This document shows, one piece after another, positions 19,705-21,015 of a stretch of DNA of 21,015 nt. Every line of letters begins with the position of its first letter. Within the stretch, counting starts at the first letter, position 1. Origin of the DNA: a virus. Position numbers and translations under genes: made by a program. Under the pieces are notes generated by a model. It searched no databases. It saw only the letters and a list, made by a program, of their open reading frames with translations, and was not told the origin of the DNA. The DNA is taken from the IMG/VR virus record IMGVR_UViG_3300046011_005389, positions 1 through 21,015 of that record; one strand, written 5' to 3'.

Positions 19705-20994
19705 TGGACAAAGTTCAGAGTTTAAGTAAAGCTAGTAAAGACCTGATGTTGAAGGAGCCCTATTATGGGTTCTTTCTCATTATGTTGAATAAGCTATGGG
19801 ATGCTAAGAGAGTTCCTACTGCCGGGGTTAGTAAGAATGGTATTAATTATCAGCTTGCTATCAATCCTGATTTTTGGGAAGGTCTTAATGAAGAACAGAG
19901 GCTCGGTATATTAAAACATGAATTGCTTCATATTGCATTTGGACATCTTACTACTTACTTTAAGTTTAGTGATAAGAGACTTGCAAATGTTGCAATGGAT
20001 ATGGAAATCAATCAGTATATTGAAAAGTCTTGGTTACCGGGCGGAGAATATTCTAAAGAAGAATATGAAGCATTGAATGAAAAACTAAAACTTGAAATGT
20101 CTGCAGCTATGGAAACAGGAGCAAGTCCTGAAGAAATAGCTGAGATACTTAAGAATGCACCTAGTAGAGGTATTTTTATAGAAGACTATGCTGATATGAA
20201 TCTTGAACTTAGAGCAGGTTGTAGATATTACTATGACAAGCTTAAAGAGTTTAAAGATGAGAAAGAGAAGAATGGTACTTGTGGTAATCAAGCAATGGAT
20301 AATCTTCTTGACAATATCTCCTGATCATGGTACCTGGGAAGAGTTTGATAATCTTACTGAAGCTGAGCAAAAGTTAATTGAAAAGCAATTACAGAAGGTG
20401 CTTAGTGATGCTAAGGAACAAACTGTTAAGAAACGGGGTACTGTGCCAGGTGAGATAGATGGTCTTATCATTGTAGAACAAATAGAAGCCCCTAAGTTTG
20501 ATTGGAGAGGGTATATCCGTAGGTTTACTGGTATCAGTACAAAAGTATTTACCAAGAAGATCAGGCGGAAAGAAAATAGAAGATTCTCTGACAATCCGGG
20601 TCTCAAGATTAAGATGAAACAACATATGCTTTTAGCTATAGATACTTCAGGTTCTGTAAGTGATTCTGAGTTGAAAGAGTTTATGAATGAGATTCATCAT
20701 ATCTATAAAGCCGGTGTTGATATTACTATAGTACAGTGTGATACTAAAATACATTCTATCAAACCTTATACAGGAAAGCATGAAATGAATATACACGGAA
20801 GAGGTGGGACTGAGTTTGATCCTGTCCTAGAATATTATAATGAAAACCTAAAGAAATATACTAGCCTGGTGTATTTTACTGATGGTGAATGTGGTTATTC
20901 TGTAAAACCAAAAGGAAATATCCTATGGGTTTTATCAGAACAGTCCTATATGAATAATGATTTACCAGGTAAAGTAATTAAATTAGAATTATAA
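19704..20994 (+). CDS. Metallopeptidase-VWA protein, made in two frames by +1 shift (or split gene)
   Basis: The first frame (19704-20324, 206 aa) has the zinc motif H72-E-L-L-H76 with H81, followed by AMDMEINQYI, as in DUF2201_N-type metallopeptidase domains. The second frame carries the VWA-like domain: MIDAS D313-x-S315-x-S317, T369 and D393 in the joined numbering. In this family both domains normally sit on one chain of about 400-450 aa. Joining the frames by skipping one T at TCC-TGA (20319-20324) gives 429 aa with smooth family-like sequence across the join (NIS, then DHGTWEEFD). The change is +1, precisely at a known type of shift site. Alternatives are a split gene with restart (TTG 20308, or ATG 20257 or 20272), a true mutation, or a sequencing error. 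Substrates are unknown; VWA/metallopeptidase proteins often work with a MoxR ATPase. Confidence 0.75.
20319..20325 (+). other. Candidate programmed +1 frameshift site UCC-UGA-U
   Basis: Reading in the metallopeptidase frame, the last sense codon is TCC and the stop is TGA followed by T. Slippage of the Ser-tRNA by one base to the right puts GAT in the A site and continues in the VWA frame. UCC-UGA-U is the shift site of eukaryotic antizyme; bacterial prfB uses CUU-UGA-C. No strong Shine-Dalgarno-like stimulator is seen just upstream, and only a weak stem (TCTTC near 20303 with GAAGA near 20339) is visible around it. Confidence 0.55.
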
Positions 20995-21004
20995 ATTAAA
21001 GATT

Positions 21005-21015
21005 ATGAGTCATTC
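21005..21015 (+). CDS. Start of a further gene, cut by the window edge
   Basis: An ATG at 21005, ten bases after the previous TAA and preceded by the window's usual AAAGATT leader, begins a frame of only three codons (MSH) before the sequence ends. By position it continues the same string; a MoxR-type ATPase would fit beside the VWA protein, but nothing in three codons can show it. Confidence 0.35.

Noticed and set aside
20319-20340. TGA read-through or recoding as an amino acid instead of frameshift
   Set aside because: Continuing in the same frame past TGA meets TGA and TAA within about ten codons and gives no VWA sequence; many other genes here end in TGA.
20298-20355. Direct repeat GATAATCTT flanking the shift site as a recombination scar
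   Set aside because: Nine bases in AT-rich coding sequence with the same reading context is weak; both copies encode plausible family residues.
1-21015. CRISPR array, insertion sequence, integrase or attachment site
   Set aside because: No regularly spaced repeats, no transposase or integrase motifs and no duplicated att-like core were seen on reading either strand.

Overview
The window looks like part of the genome of a tailed double-stranded DNA phage that infects a member of the Bacteroidota. It resembles a crAss-like phage (inference). The DNA is AT-rich and packed with short genes. All but one lie on the + strand, with stop/start overlaps of the ATGA, TAATG and ATGAATAA kind, and Shine-Dalgarno motifs are essentially absent. 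AT-rich leaders precede the starts. The one promoter-like box that fits a consensus matches the Bacteroidota form TAnnTTTG. TAA, TAG and TGA are all used as ordinary stops, so there is no sign of stop-codon recoding. No tRNA, CRISPR array, insertion sequence, virion or lysis gene was recognised.

Layout. Positions 1-126 hold a run of RNA hairpins ending in a UUCG-loop terminator. Positions 127-2298 hold five unrecognised early-type genes, interrupted at about 1162-1310 by a non-coding segment that folds on paper into an H-type pseudoknot followed by a three-way junction. Positions 2445-5663 hold small unrecognised proteins, including two or three tandem related genes (3803-4506), an HNH nuclease and a 59-codon gene, with two GNRA-loop terminators. 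Positions 5665-7275 hold an SF2 helicase, a Bacteroidota-type ClpS adaptor and a small partner gene. Positions 7287-9002 are rich in membrane and exported small proteins. A radical SAM protein of the spore-photoproduct-lyase family follows at 9227-10093, then more small proteins and a possible NinB-like recombination protein. A single minus-strand gene lies at 12022-12336.

The replication module runs from 12370 to 17936: uracil-DNA glycosylase, a possible helicase loader, a DnaB-like helicase core, a conserved unknown, a Sak4-like RecA-fold ATPase, a single-strand DNA-binding protein with an acidic tail, a terminator, and a DnaG/TOPRIM primase. A GIY-YIG nuclease, four small proteins (one DUF6915-like) and a metallopeptidase/VWA protein follow.

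The most notable observation is at the right end. The metallopeptidase half (HELLH) and the VWA half (complete MIDAS) of one normally continuous protein lie in two frames. They join by a +1 shift exactly at TCC-TGA-T, the site type used for programmed +1 frameshifting in antizyme and close to that of bacterial prfB. Other items to follow up are the structured RNA at 1162-1310, the phage ClpS, the lone antisense gene with its own promoter-like box, and the cluster of envelope-targeted small proteins.
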